Shown: positions 7,304 to 16,036 of the stretch, piece by piece
Numbering within the stretch: the stretch's first letter is position 1
How the letters are laid out: every line of letters begins with the position of its first letter
NCBI GenBank assembly: GCA_002385475.1
Contig: DGDO01000064.1
Location: 9,053-29,791, forward strand
Direction of reading: 5' to 3'
Length of the DNA stretch: 20,739 nt
Origin: Candidatus Sordicultor fermentans
Lineage (GTDB): Bacteria > Atribacterota > Atribacteria > Atribacterales > Caldatribacteriaceae
Made by a program: the position numbers and the translations under genes
Notes under the pieces: model-generated
The model's database searches: none
The model's input: only the letters and a program-made list of their open reading frames with translations
What the model was told of the DNA's origin: nothing

Positions 7304-10300
7304 TTATTTTTTAATGTACGCTCGTGGTGAAATCAGAATCCCCGCTGGTTTGAGCCTGTATTCATAAGACCATTGATTGCCAGTAGTTCTCCAGGCATTC
7401 GGGCCAAACCAAAAATAGGTATCGTCACAGTTGTGCACGGCACCAAAAGCATTTACTCTATTTCCGTAGGCGGTAATGTCAATTGAGTGTTTCCCTTTCT
7501 CTACCCAGCCCAGGCTCAGCACATAAGGAGCAAAAGCTATTTTACCTTTTTCTTCTCCATCCAGAGATATTGATAGTAAAGGAGCTCTGAATTGAGGTAC
7601 TTCAATTATTAATTCTCCTTCATCACACTCCACCAGACAATGATAAGTGACATTTCCAGCATAAAAGGGCAGTCTCTCTTCAGTCCAGCTTCCAAAAGCA
7701 AGCTTCTCTACCGATTCTACAATTTTAGTGTGTCTTCCGTGGACCTCCACTCCAAAATTTCCCAATAGATAGCACCATTCCACGTTGGTTTTTGAATTAA
7801 ACGGTATTTCCAATACAATTTCCGAATCTCCGATGGGGAGGCCTGGAATCGGGACCTTTTTTATGCTTTTATCCACGAACCAGCCAGTAACTTCAGATTC
7901 GATATGTTCTCCATTAACAAATATTTTAGTATTTTCCGGATTCTCGAGAGCCAACTTTAGGTCCTTTATTTCTATGTGTGAGGTAACTACAAATTTTAAC
8001 CTCAGCACATGCTCATATGGCTCTACTTTTTTATCAGTCCATGGCTGAGCTATTCTACTCATTCGTAGAGGGTAATTCAGAATTTCTCTAAATTTGTTAT
8101 CTATCCTGAGCAGCTCTTCTTGTGGTTGCCAACCTCCATTATCAAATGCGTACTCTGCCATATCCAGCAAAAGCACATTAGGCTCCGATAAAGAAAAAGA
8201 AACGGGATCGAGCAAATTTACCTCCCTTGTAGTTGAATAGCTGTTTTTTTGCCCTTCTTTTTCCCCGGGCATCCCCGGTGTAAGTTCCAGCAGTAAACTA
8301 TCATGAGGATAAAATTCGTATTCTATTAATGTGTTTCCATCTTTAATTTCTGCAGCGCACTCCTTTACCTCCCCCGTTAAAGTGTCATAGATTTCAGGAT
8401 TCCATTCCCCTCTTATCTTTATTTTTATTTTTTCTAACCTCGCAATATCGGGGTTTCTCATTTTATGGACGTGAGAAATAAATAACCATTTCTTTTCTCC
8501 TTCTTTTCTCATTTGATAAAATAAATTATCGGAAGGAGTGCCATCTTCTTTCCATATTTCTATATCACGATATTTATCAAGCTTCTCCCCTAATTTAGTC
8601 CTGGAAAAAGGAATAACGGAGGACTTATCTGCTAATTTTTTTGCCCTATCTGAGAAAACACCATCTACCAGGGTGGGGGGCTCGCCTAAAAATATAATCT
8701 CCCCACCAGCTTTCTGGAAAGTCTCTAATATCTCTAAGGTAGTGGAGCGAAGAATTTCGCAATGGGGGACAATTATTACCTCATAAGACATTTCCCCCAC
8801 TTCAAAACCATTACTTTCCTGGACTTTCGATAACGAAGGCAGCAATGATTCGGATACAAAATCAAAATCAATAAGCCCGAACAAAAGCCACTCTATGATG
8901 TTTTTAAAGTTGGTTTCTAATTCCGCTCTTTTAAGTAGAGTTTTATCTTTTGGCCCCCAGTGAATCCAGTAAGATTCAACAGGATGAATAACTCCTACCT
9001 TAACATCGGCCTTTCCCCGGCTGAGAACCGTATTCAAGCGGCTAAAATGGTCTTCAATCAGAGAATACTCTCTATACCAGGGAACTTGATACCCAATACT
9101 GGGAGGATAATCTCTCTTTGCTTCTCCTTCCATTGATACCCAGGTGAGATGATGAACTCTAACAGTAACTCCTAATGCAGCTTGCCAGTCACCTGCTAAC
9201 TTGTAACCTCTAAAATCAAAATCCCAGTTGGTAACTCCATATATCTCACTTAAAACTCCTTCTCTACCGTATTGATGAGCTATGCTTTGAGCTTGTTTGG
9301 CAGTGGAGAATTCTCTCCAATCACACAACATATCAATTCCAGGCAGCCCGAAAGACCTGAGTGGCCTCATAGCTTCTCCTATAGCTGCAGTTTGCGATTC
9401 CAAAGTCGATTCTTCCATCATATGACCCGTTAACATAATCCCATGTTTTTCACACCATTCTCCAATAGTGTCAGCAAAAGCCTGAACAAACCTTTCTGTT
9501 ACGTGATCGTGATAGCGGTATCTAACGAGAGAAGTTTTATTATCTGGTAACTCCCAGATCAGCTCTGGCAGGCGGTCTAACAAGCTTTGATTATATATCT
9601 CATAATAACTTTCTTCTAAATCATCTGTGAAAGGAAGAATCACTTCTCTTTCTTCTTCAGAAAAGCTCAAACAGTCTTTTCTCATAAATTGGGGCTCATC
9701 AGTGAAGATAGCCGGGATAGATTTGCCAAAGTCTTCACCCAACACTTCGTAATATCTCTGGTGAGTTACCTCGATGAATTTTTCAATTGCTTCCCGATTG
9801 AGTGTATCAACATAGGCTTGGTTATTGAACCAGGGGTCGTCTCCCGATATTTCTAAATAGGCATACCAGATTTTTCCCTGTTTTCCCGTTTCCTCTTCTT
9901 TTAACCTCTGGTAATAAACTAAATAACCATCTTCTAAAGTCACCTCATACCGGGCCAGCAATTTCCTATTTTTACCTTTAACTGTTCTTCCTCCCGGAAG
10001 TAAATGTGATATTTCTTCCTCCATATTTTCATATAGAAAAGGAGTGAAGACCAAAAAACGTTCTCTGTATCGGCTATCTTTCGTAACGTATCCACCGGCA
10101 AAGCCCGATGGCCACCTATCTTCGTCGTATAGCCAGCATAGCATCCCCTCTTCTTTGGCCTTTTCATTGCAGGATTTCACCAAATCCATGAATTCTTCAC
10201 CTAAATAATCAATAGCCAGACCGGTACGGGAATGGATATGAAACCCTCCCATTCCCATAATCTTAAAATTATCAATTTGTTCCAGCAGTTCATCTTTGGT

Positions 10301-10402
10301 GAGCTTTGTATTCCAGGCCCAGAACGGCGCTCCTCGATATTCACTGGTGGGATTTCTGAAAAGCTCTTCTGATAGTTCACTTAATTTCCTCGGGTATAGC
10401 AC
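7304..10402 (-). CDS. GH106-like glycoside hydrolase, probable alpha-L-rhamnosidase
   Basis: A 1032-residue protein without signal peptide or membrane segment, hence cytoplasmic. The N-terminal part reads as a TIM-barrel hydrolase related to the GH106 rhamnosidases: RGAPFWAWN (23-31), GFHIHSRTGL (53-62), LYDEDRWPSG (91-100), FTDEPQF (233-239), GHMMEES (326-332) and SEIYGV (385-390). These acidic motifs are the likely source of the catalytic pair, but I cannot assign the residues. The C-terminal third (about 780-1030) looks like beta-sandwich sugar-binding domains such as accompany GH2 and GH106 enzymes. The start is GTG at 10402 with AGGAG 8 nt upstream. It lies 27 nt after the GH78 rhamnosidase gene, which supports rhamnoside cleavage. 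Activity on another sugar cannot be excluded. Confidence 0.68.
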   Translation of the reverse strand: MLYPRKLSELSEELFRNPTSEYRGAPFWAWNTKLTKDELLEQIDNFKIMGMGGFHIHSRTGLAIDYLGEEFMDLVKSCNEKAKEEGMLCWLYDEDRWPSGFAGGYVTKDSRYRERFLVFTPFLYENMEEEISHLLPGGRTVKGKNRKLLARYEVTLEDGYLVYYQRLKEEETGKQGKIWYAYLEISGDDPWFNNQAYVDTLNREAIEKFIEVTHQRYYEVLGEDFGKSIPAIFTDEPQFMRKDCLSFSEEEREVILPFTDDLEESYYEIYNQSLLDRLPELIWELPDNKTSLVRYRYHDHVTERFVQAFADTIGEWCEKHGIMLTGHMMEESTLESQTAAIGEAMRPLRSFGLPGIDMLCDWREFSTAKQAQSIAHQYGREGVLSEIYGVTNWDFDFRGYKLAGDWQAALGVTVRVHHLTWVSMEGEAKRDYPPSIGYQVPWYREYSLIEDHFSRLNTVLSRGKADVKVGVIHPVESYWIHWGPKDKTLLKRAELETNFKNIIEWLLFGLIDFDFVSESLLPSLSKVQESNGFEVGEMSYEVIIVPHCEILRSTTLEILETFQKAGGEIIFLGEPPTLVDGVFSDRAKKLADKSSVIPFSRTKLGEKLDKYRDIEIWKEDGTPSDNLFYQMRKEGEKKWLFISHVHKMRNPDIARLEKIKIKIRGEWNPEIYDTLTGEVKECAAEIKDGNTLIEYEFYPHDSLLLELTPGMPGEKEGQKNSYSTTREVNLLDPVSFSLSEPNVLLLDMAEYAFDNGGWQPQEELLRIDNKFREILNYPLRMSRIAQPWTDKKVEPYEHVLRLKFVVTSHIEIKDLKLALENPENTKIFVNGEHIESEVTGWFVDKSIKKVPIPGLPIGDSEIVLEIPFNSKTNVEWCYLLGNFGVEVHGRHTKIVESVEKLAFGSWTEERLPFYAGNVTYHCLVECDEGELIIEVPQFRAPLLSISLDGEEKGKIAFAPYVLSLGWVEKGKHSIDITAYGNRVNAFGAVHNCDDTYFWFGPNAWRTTGNQWSYEYRLKPAGILISPRAYIKK

Positions 10403-10429
10403 TAATATGTCTCCTTTTTTCTGAAATAT

Positions 10430-13114
10430 TTATTTACTTTTTAATTCAAAATAATACTGACCACTACCTGCGTTTAAAATTATGCTATCTTCTTCGATTC
10501 CCTCGAATTTTATTTTGCTCTCCTGGAAGTTATCCTGTTTTTTACCATTATCTATTAACAATGTACCAGATTCATTTAATACGTATTCTTTCCACAACCG
10601 GGGTATGAAAATATTGGCCTCACAACCAAAGGGAATAAATATCGATAACTTAAAAGCGGTTTCCGCCTTTTCCCAGGAAACCAGAAATTCCCCCTTTACC
10701 GTTTCCACTTTACCAGAAGCAAAACTTACATCGCCAATCAAATGGGGTTTTACCTTTACTTCTTCCCAGCCAGGTTTTGTCAAAGAGAGTCCCACCAGGT
10801 ATTTATAAAACCAGGTATCTACGCTACCCAACATTATATGATTTTGAGAATTCATGCCTCCCGCTTCCAACTTTTCCCACCTTTCCCATACCGTGGTAGC
10901 TCCTTCTTTAATCATATATCCCCAGCTCGGGTAACTTTCTTGAGTTATAATTTTGAAAGCAAGGTCTGCATGATCATTTTCACTTAAAACGTCAAAGAGA
11001 TATCTGGTCCCGACTATACCTGTATCAACGTGAGAATCCTGATGCTCCACTATATTATCTATTAGTCTTTCTAAAACGAATTCTTTCTTGTCCCCGGGAA
11101 CCATTTCATAATACAGAGGCAGAATTTGAGAAGTCTGAGAAATTAACCTATCAACCGGCCCAAACATCCTGGTTTCATAACCATATTTTTTCAGGAAATG
11201 CTTATTAAAACTATTCTTTATCTTTTCAGATAACTCTGAGTAATATCTTGCTTCATCTTCTTTGCCCAAAACTTCGCAAATTCTGGAAAACAGGTATACA
11301 TCGTTATAATAGTACCAGCTCGAGGTAACCTCAACAGGGGTTTTTTTAGGAGATATGGCACCAGGAGGACACCAGTCACCAAATTTGCCCAGCTTTTTTA
11401 TTAAATTGTCTTCACTGTTATTTTTCAGGAACTCAACGTATTTTTTCATGGAATCAAAATGGTCTTTCAGCGCTTGCTCATTTTTATAGTACTCATATAA
11501 ATACCAGGCTAAAGTTATGTATGCGCTTCCCCAGGCAGGATCTGCGGGATAAATTTTTATATAAGCGGGAACAACGTCCGGGATAGAGCCATCTTCTTTT
11601 TGAGACAATTTTATTTCCTGCAAATAATTTTCGTAAAAAAGATTCATATCAAAGTTATAAATGGCTTCTTCAGCAGAAAGTTGTGCGTCTCCCATCCATC
11701 CAAACCTTTCATCTCTTTGGGGGCAATCTGTGGGAATACTATGAAGATTACTTAACTGGCCCCACAATATATTGTTGTGAATCCTATTTATAAGCTCATT
11801 GGAGCAGTAAAAATCACCGGTTTTTTCTACGTCGGTGTGAACAAAACAGCCTTCTACGCTTTCAATTGTTGGAACCGTTGGGAACCCCGCTACCTCTATA
11901 TATCTAAAACCATGATAAGTAAATCTAGGCTCATAAGTCTCAAGGCCCTCACCCTTGAGAATATAAGTGTCAGTGGCTTCTGCTTTTCGAATTGTGGCCG
12001 TGTTTAAAGTACCATCTTTGTTAACCAATTCGCTGTGTCTTATTCTTACTTCTGTTCCTCTGGGGCCTTTTACTGCTATTCTTACCCACCCGGTGAAGTT
12101 TTGCCCAAAATCGTATATATATACACCAGGTTCTATAGAATACATCTTTTGAGGCTTCAGAGCCCTGGTAACTCTAATAGGAGGCATGTCTTGATACCTC
12201 AAATCAGGGCCGCTTACTACTTCTGTTTCTTCCCAGTTAGTGTCATCAAAATGGTAAGTATTCCAACCGGGCATCTCTAATCGGGCATCATATTTTTCCC
12301 CGTAATATATTCCATTTTCCTGTATAGGGCCGTGAGAAGATTTCCAGGAGTTATCAGTAAATACAAATTCCTTATTCCCATCTTCATATTCAACTAAAAT
12401 CTGCAATATCAATCTAGGTTTTGAATAGCCATAGCGCTCGATATATCTTCCATTTCCTAAAATCACGCCTACACAATTCTTTAAGCTAAGGTAATCGGTT
12501 ATATCATATGCGCTATATAGTGCTTCTTTAGAATACTCAGTTTGCCCTGGATCAAGAACATTGTTCCCTATCTTTTTCCCGTTCAAATACAGTTCATAAA
12601 ATCCCAATCCACTAATATAGGCTCTCGCGCTTTTTGCACCGTTTTTTAACTCAAAAGACTTTCTAAAAAAAGATGCGTAATATTGTTTATAACTTTCAGT
12701 ATCGTAATCACCGCCAGATTCAAATGTTTTTAAATCCTTTTTAGCGATCCACTGTGCTTTCCAATCTTTTTTCTCCAATGGTCCAGTTTCAAAACAGGAG
12801 GCATTGCTCCACTCGCTCGCATTTCCATCTTCGTCCCACACTCTGACTTTCCAGTAATATCGTTGGAAACTTTCCAGTTCTTTCCCCTCGTAATAACAAT
12901 AGTTTCCACTGCTTTCTACTTTTTGCGTATCCCACATATCTCCCCTGTTCTCTTCCATTAAATCTGGAGATGAAGAAACTATAAGCTGAAAAGCAGTTTG
13001 TTTACTTCTTCTTTTATCAGACTCAATAACCCATGAAAATTTTGGTCTCCCGTTTTTTAGTGCCAGTGGAGTTGTAGAGTAGTTACAATACATATTTTTG
13101 AAACAAGTGGCCAT
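10430..13114 (-). CDS. GH78 alpha-L-rhamnosidase, cytoplasmic
   Basis: An 894-residue inverting rhamnosidase releasing L-rhamnose from rhamnosylated oligosaccharides or glycosides. The order fits family GH78: a fibronectin-type N-terminal domain (1-110, with FQRYYWKVRVWDEDG), a lectin-like beta domain (about 140-330), a short beta domain with YDFGQNFTGW (334-343), an (alpha/alpha)6 catalytic barrel (about 425-770) and a C-terminal beta-sandwich. The catalytic signature DCPQRDERFGWMGD spans 463-476, with Glu469 as the expected general acid; GATTVWERWE (738-747) holds Glu744, the expected general base. There is no signal peptide, so it should act on imported substrate. GGAGG lies 7 nt before the ATG. 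The gene follows the oligopeptide-family importer by 50 nt and precedes the GH106-like gene, forming one probable operon. Confidence 0.93.
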   Translation of the reverse strand: MATCFKNMYCNYSTTPLALKNGRPKFSWVIESDKRRSKQTAFQLIVSSSPDLMEENRGDMWDTQKVESSGNYCYYEGKELESFQRYYWKVRVWDEDGNASEWSNASCFETGPLEKKDWKAQWIAKKDLKTFESGGDYDTESYKQYYASFFRKSFELKNGAKSARAYISGLGFYELYLNGKKIGNNVLDPGQTEYSKEALYSAYDITDYLSLKNCVGVILGNGRYIERYGYSKPRLILQILVEYEDGNKEFVFTDNSWKSSHGPIQENGIYYGEKYDARLEMPGWNTYHFDDTNWEETEVVSGPDLRYQDMPPIRVTRALKPQKMYSIEPGVYIYDFGQNFTGWVRIAVKGPRGTEVRIRHSELVNKDGTLNTATIRKAEATDTYILKGEGLETYEPRFTYHGFRYIEVAGFPTVPTIESVEGCFVHTDVEKTGDFYCSNELINRIHNNILWGQLSNLHSIPTDCPQRDERFGWMGDAQLSAEEAIYNFDMNLFYENYLQEIKLSQKEDGSIPDVVPAYIKIYPADPAWGSAYITLAWYLYEYYKNEQALKDHFDSMKKYVEFLKNNSEDNLIKKLGKFGDWCPPGAISPKKTPVEVTSSWYYYNDVYLFSRICEVLGKEDEARYYSELSEKIKNSFNKHFLKKYGYETRMFGPVDRLISQTSQILPLYYEMVPGDKKEFVLERLIDNIVEHQDSHVDTGIVGTRYLFDVLSENDHADLAFKIITQESYPSWGYMIKEGATTVWERWEKLEAGGMNSQNHIMLGSVDTWFYKYLVGLSLTKPGWEEVKVKPHLIGDVSFASGKVETVKGEFLVSWEKAETAFKLSIFIPFGCEANIFIPRLWKEYVLNESGTLLIDNGKKQDNFQESKIKFEGIEEDSIILNAGSGQYYFELKSK

Positions 13115-13164
13115 TGCCTATCCTCCTTTTTAATTTAACATGAATTTTTATCTGAAATACTTTT

Positions 13165-14154
13165 TTAGGGTGAGGACTCTTCTCCTTCATAAAGAAAACA
13201 CCTAACTGTTCTGCCTTCCACATAATATTCTTTTGGATTTTCTCTCCTGCATATATCCTCAGCAAAAGAACATCTCTCAGTAAATTTACAACCTGGCAAA
13301 TTAAATTCCTCCACTTCAAAGGAAGCTTTTCTAGCTCTACCTTTTCTACGCTTATTCGGCACCGGTTGCAAAATAGATTCTTTTAGTAACTGAGAATATG
13401 GATGCAATGGTCTCATTAAAACATTTTCAACATCTCCTCTTTCAATTATTTGCCCTCTCAACATTATGGCGATATAGTCGCTAATATAATATGCAGTAGC
13501 TAAATCATGGGTAATGTATATAATGCTCACACCATATTTATCTTTTAAATCTTTAAATAAGTTAACTATGCTCATCCGGAGAGAGGCATCTACCATGGAA
13601 ACCGGTTCGTCAGCAATCAATAGCTTCGGCGATGGAATCAGAGCCCGGGCGATAGAAAGCCTTTGTAGCTGTCCACCAGAAAACTCGTGGGGATATTTTC
13701 CTTCAACTTCCTGATAAGAAAGCCCAACCCTGTCTAAGTTTGTTTGCACAATTGCCTGAGCTTCCTCTTTTTTGCCGGGAGTGGAAATGTTACCACACTT
13801 AATAGCTGTGGTATACAAATAAGAAATCACAGTTCTTAAGGGGTTAAATGTCTCAAAAGGATTTTGAAATACAGGCTGAACATTTTTTAGATAGTTTTTT
13901 CTTTCCTGTTTTTCCATATTATCTATGTTTTTACTATTAAAAATTAATTCTCCAGACGTGACTTTTTCGATACCTAAAACGAGCTTGGCAAGGGTAGACT
14001 TACCGCTTCCACTTTCTCCAGCCAATGTAAAAATAAAAGGTGTGTTCATATCAAACTCTAAGTTGATATTTTTAACAGCTTCTACATAAGTTCTACTCAA
14101 GTAGCTTCCTACTTTATAAAGCTTAGATACATTAATTAACTTTAATTCATTCAT
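13165..14154 (-). CDS. Oligopeptide/oligosaccharide ABC importer ATPase (OppF/DppF-type)
   Basis: A 329-residue ATPase from the ATG at 14154. Walker A GESGSGKST is at 46-54, the Q-loop region QPVFQNPFETFNP at about 93-105, signature FSGGQLQR at 158-165, Walker B LLIADEPVSMVD at 178-189 and the switch His at 216. The C-terminus has the oligo_HPY region with Cys289, Cys295, Cys302 and Cys319. An upstream in-frame ATG at 14205 would add 17 residues that are translated from the end of the preceding gene; the internal ATG gives the normal family N-terminus, with GGGGGTG 14 nt upstream. It should power uptake with the OppD-type partner encoded 13 nt upstream. The rhamnosidase genes downstream suggest oligosaccharide rather than peptide cargo. 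Confidence 0.9.
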   Translation of the reverse strand: MNELKLINVSKLYKVGSYLSRTYVEAVKNINLEFDMNTPFIFTLAGESGSGKSTLAKLVLGIEKVTSGELIFNSKNIDNMEKQERKNYLKNVQPVFQNPFETFNPLRTVISYLYTTAIKCGNISTPGKKEEAQAIVQTNLDRVGLSYQEVEGKYPHEFSGGQLQRLSIARALIPSPKLLIADEPVSMVDASLRMSIVNLFKDLKDKYGVSIIYITHDLATAYYISDYIAIMLRGQIIERGDVENVLMRPLHPYSQLLKESILQPVPNKRRKGRARKASFEVEEFNLPGCKFTERCSFAEDICRRENPKEYYVEGRTVRCFLYEGEESSP

Positions 14155-14167
14155 ATTGTATATTTTT

Positions 14168-15151
14168 TCACCCCCTATGCAGAAAACAAGCAACAGCATG
14201 GTCACTGGTTTTCCACTCTAAATCGGGTATTTCTCTCTCACATATATCCATAGCATACGGGCATCTTTCACGGAAAGAACATCCTTCTGGAAGATCTGAT
14301 AAAGAAGGCGGTTTTCCAGGAACCGATTCCTTAAGGCTCTTATCTCCAATTCTTGGTAACGAACTAATCAAAAACTTAGTGTAAGGATGGAGAGGTTCTT
14401 CAAAAATTTCTTCCGTTTCTCCTATTTCCACAATCTTTCCTGCATACATTATGAAAATCCTGTCACTCATATTGCTGTGAATTGACAGATCATGACTAAC
14501 TAAAACCATGGTGTTCTTTTCATTTTCATGTATTTCGCCCAAGAGGTCTATTATATCCCTCTGCATCACCACATCCAAAGCCGTAGTTGGCTCATCAGCA
14601 ACTACAATTTTAGGCTTAAAAATCGTAGCTAATGCGATTGCAACTCTTTGCCTCATTCCTCCGGAAAGTTGGTGAGAATAAGAATCTTTAACTCTCAGGG
14701 GAAGCTTCAAGTCCTCTAATCGCTGATCTAAAAGAAGCTCAAATTCTTTTTTGTTTAGATTTTTTTTTGATTTTGCAAAATCAAAAAATATTTTTTTAAT
14801 CTTACGTATAGGATTTAAAATATTCATAGATCCTTGAGGAATGTAAGAAACAACTTGCCACCTTAGTTGAAGCTTTTTTTCTTCGTCCAACCTTAAAATA
14901 TCTATATCTCCATTTTTACCTAAACTATAAAGCACCTCCCCATCAAACACTCGCAAAGGTGGTTCAACTATTCCTAAAAGAACGTTGAGAAGAGTGGTTT
15001 TTCCGCAACCAGATTCTCCAGCAATACCGACTATTTCATCACTTAAAATATCAAATGTAACATCATTAACTGCCTTTACAGTAATTTTTTTACCGAAAAT
15101 ACTTGAAACATAATAAGACTTTAAGTTTTTTACACTAATTACGGAGTCCAT
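14168..15151 (-). CDS. Oligopeptide/oligosaccharide ABC importer ATPase (OppD/DppD-type)
   Basis: A 327-residue ATPase from the ATG at 15151, which has GGAG 8 nt upstream. A GTG at 15169 overlapping the permease stop is possible but has less support. Walker A GESGCGKTT is at 45-53, signature LSGGMRQR at 162-169, Walker B VVADEPTTALD at 183-193 and the switch His at 220. The C-terminal oligo_HPY region contains Cys291, Cys297, Cys304 and Cys322, spaced much as in the OppF-type partner. Residues about 121-137 are Lys/Asn/Phe-rich and encoded by an AT-rich stretch with a 26-nt perfect palindrome (14763-14788), unlike the surrounding sequence. It pairs with the neighbouring OppF-type ATPase under the two permeases. 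Confidence 0.9.
   Translation of the reverse strand: MDSVISVKNLKSYYVSSIFGKKITVKAVNDVTFDILSDEIVGIAGESGCGKTTLLNVLLGIVEPPLRVFDGEVLYSLGKNGDIDILRLDEEKKLQLRWQVVSYIPQGSMNILNPIRKIKKIFFDFAKSKKNLNKKEFELLLDQRLEDLKLPLRVKDSYSHQLSGGMRQRVAIALATIFKPKIVVADEPTTALDVVMQRDIIDLLGEIHENEKNTMVLVSHDLSIHSNMSDRIFIMYAGKIVEIGETEEIFEEPLHPYTKFLISSLPRIGDKSLKESVPGKPPSLSDLPEGCSFRERCPYAMDICEREIPDLEWKTSDHAVACFLHRG
14763..14788. repeat. 26-nt perfect palindrome with adjacent homopolymer run inside the OppD-type gene
   Basis: Arms 14763-14775 (TTTTTTGATTTTG) and 14776-14788 are exact reverse complements with no spacer. The T run extends left to 14760, giving nine As in the mRNA. It encodes a Phe/Asp/Ala/Lys stretch between the Q-loop region and the signature motif. 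The reading frame is intact. Confidence 0.6.
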
Positions 15152-15165
15152 ATTCTTAACTCCTC

Positions 15166-16029
15166 TCACAAAACTTTAATTCGCTGAATTCTAGTAGTAG
15201 GATCCAAATAGTTCTGTAAACTTACCGATAGCAAGTATAGCCCAAAGATTGTTACAATCATCACAATAACCGGAAACCCCCACCACCACCATATCCCTCT
15301 ATACATAGCGTTATAGTAGTTTGCCCAGTAGAGCGTTGTTCCAATGGTGGGTATTTCTAAGTTAAATAGTCCCAGAATGGATAAAGTAGTTTCCATCCCT
15401 ATCGCCCATATTATTCCGCTAATAATATCAACAATTATATAGGGAATTAAAAAAGGGGTGTGTTCTTTAAAAATGATTTCTACGTCCCCCATTCCCGAAA
15501 ACTTGGAAGTTTGAGTAAACTCTCTTTCTTTCAAAGATAGAATTTGAGACCTATATCTTTTAGATGGCCACCCCCAATCAAGAATGGCTAAGATAAGACC
15601 CATGGTTAAAGGATCCAATTGTTGTTTAAAGCTAAATGCTATTAATATTAAAAGGGGAAGTCTGGGGACAACGATAAAACTTTCAGTAATAACAGAAATA
15701 ATCCAATCAGTTTTTCCACCTCTATATCCACCAAAACAGCCAATGAATACAGCAATTATTCTGGAAATAAGAGCAGATAAGATACCTATTAACAGCGAAT
15801 TTGAAAGGGCTTTCGTTAAAGTCAAAAAAACATCCTGGCCCAGAGAAGTAGTCCCCATTACATGAGACAGCGAAGGTGGACTATCCTTGGAAAAAATAAA
15901 ATACGTTGATGGATTATAATCTGAAATGAAAGATATCACTATTAACAACAAAGATATCGAAAGCAATATTATTCCAAACAATAGATTCTTGTCATATTTT
16001 ATAAAGTTTACTATAGATTTTAAACTCAT
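15166..16029 (-). CDS. Oligopeptide/oligosaccharide ABC importer permease (OppC/DppC-type)
   Basis: A 287-residue inner-membrane permease of the BPD_transp_1 family. A first helix (about 17-36) is followed by a periplasmic segment with HVMGTTSLGQDVF (56-68), typical of DppC proteins, then about five more helices. The cytoplasmic coupling (EAA) loop reads EFTQTSKFSGMGDVEIIFKE. A run of four tryptophans (GIWWWWGFP) precedes the last helix. It pairs with the DppB-type permease encoded 7 nt upstream, and its TGA overlaps the alternative GTG start of the OppD-type gene. The ATG at 16029 follows purine-rich sequence with GAGG and AGGAGG. Peptide and oligosaccharide transporters of this family cannot be separated from the permease alone. 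Confidence 0.88.
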   Translation of the reverse strand: MSLKSIVNFIKYDKNLLFGIILLSISLLLIVISFISDYNPSTYFIFSKDSPPSLSHVMGTTSLGQDVFLTLTKALSNSLLIGILSALISRIIAVFIGCFGGYRGGKTDWIISVITESFIVVPRLPLLILIAFSFKQQLDPLTMGLILAILDWGWPSKRYRSQILSLKEREFTQTSKFSGMGDVEIIFKEHTPFLIPYIIVDIISGIIWAIGMETTLSILGLFNLEIPTIGTTLYWANYYNAMYRGIWWWWGFPVIVMIVTIFGLYLLSVSLQNYLDPTTRIQRIKVL

Positions 16030-16036
16030 AATCCCT

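Noticed and set aside
13083..13319. 78-codon - strand frame across the OppF-type end and GH78 start
   Set aside because: It overlaps two well-supported genes in another frame and shows no domain.
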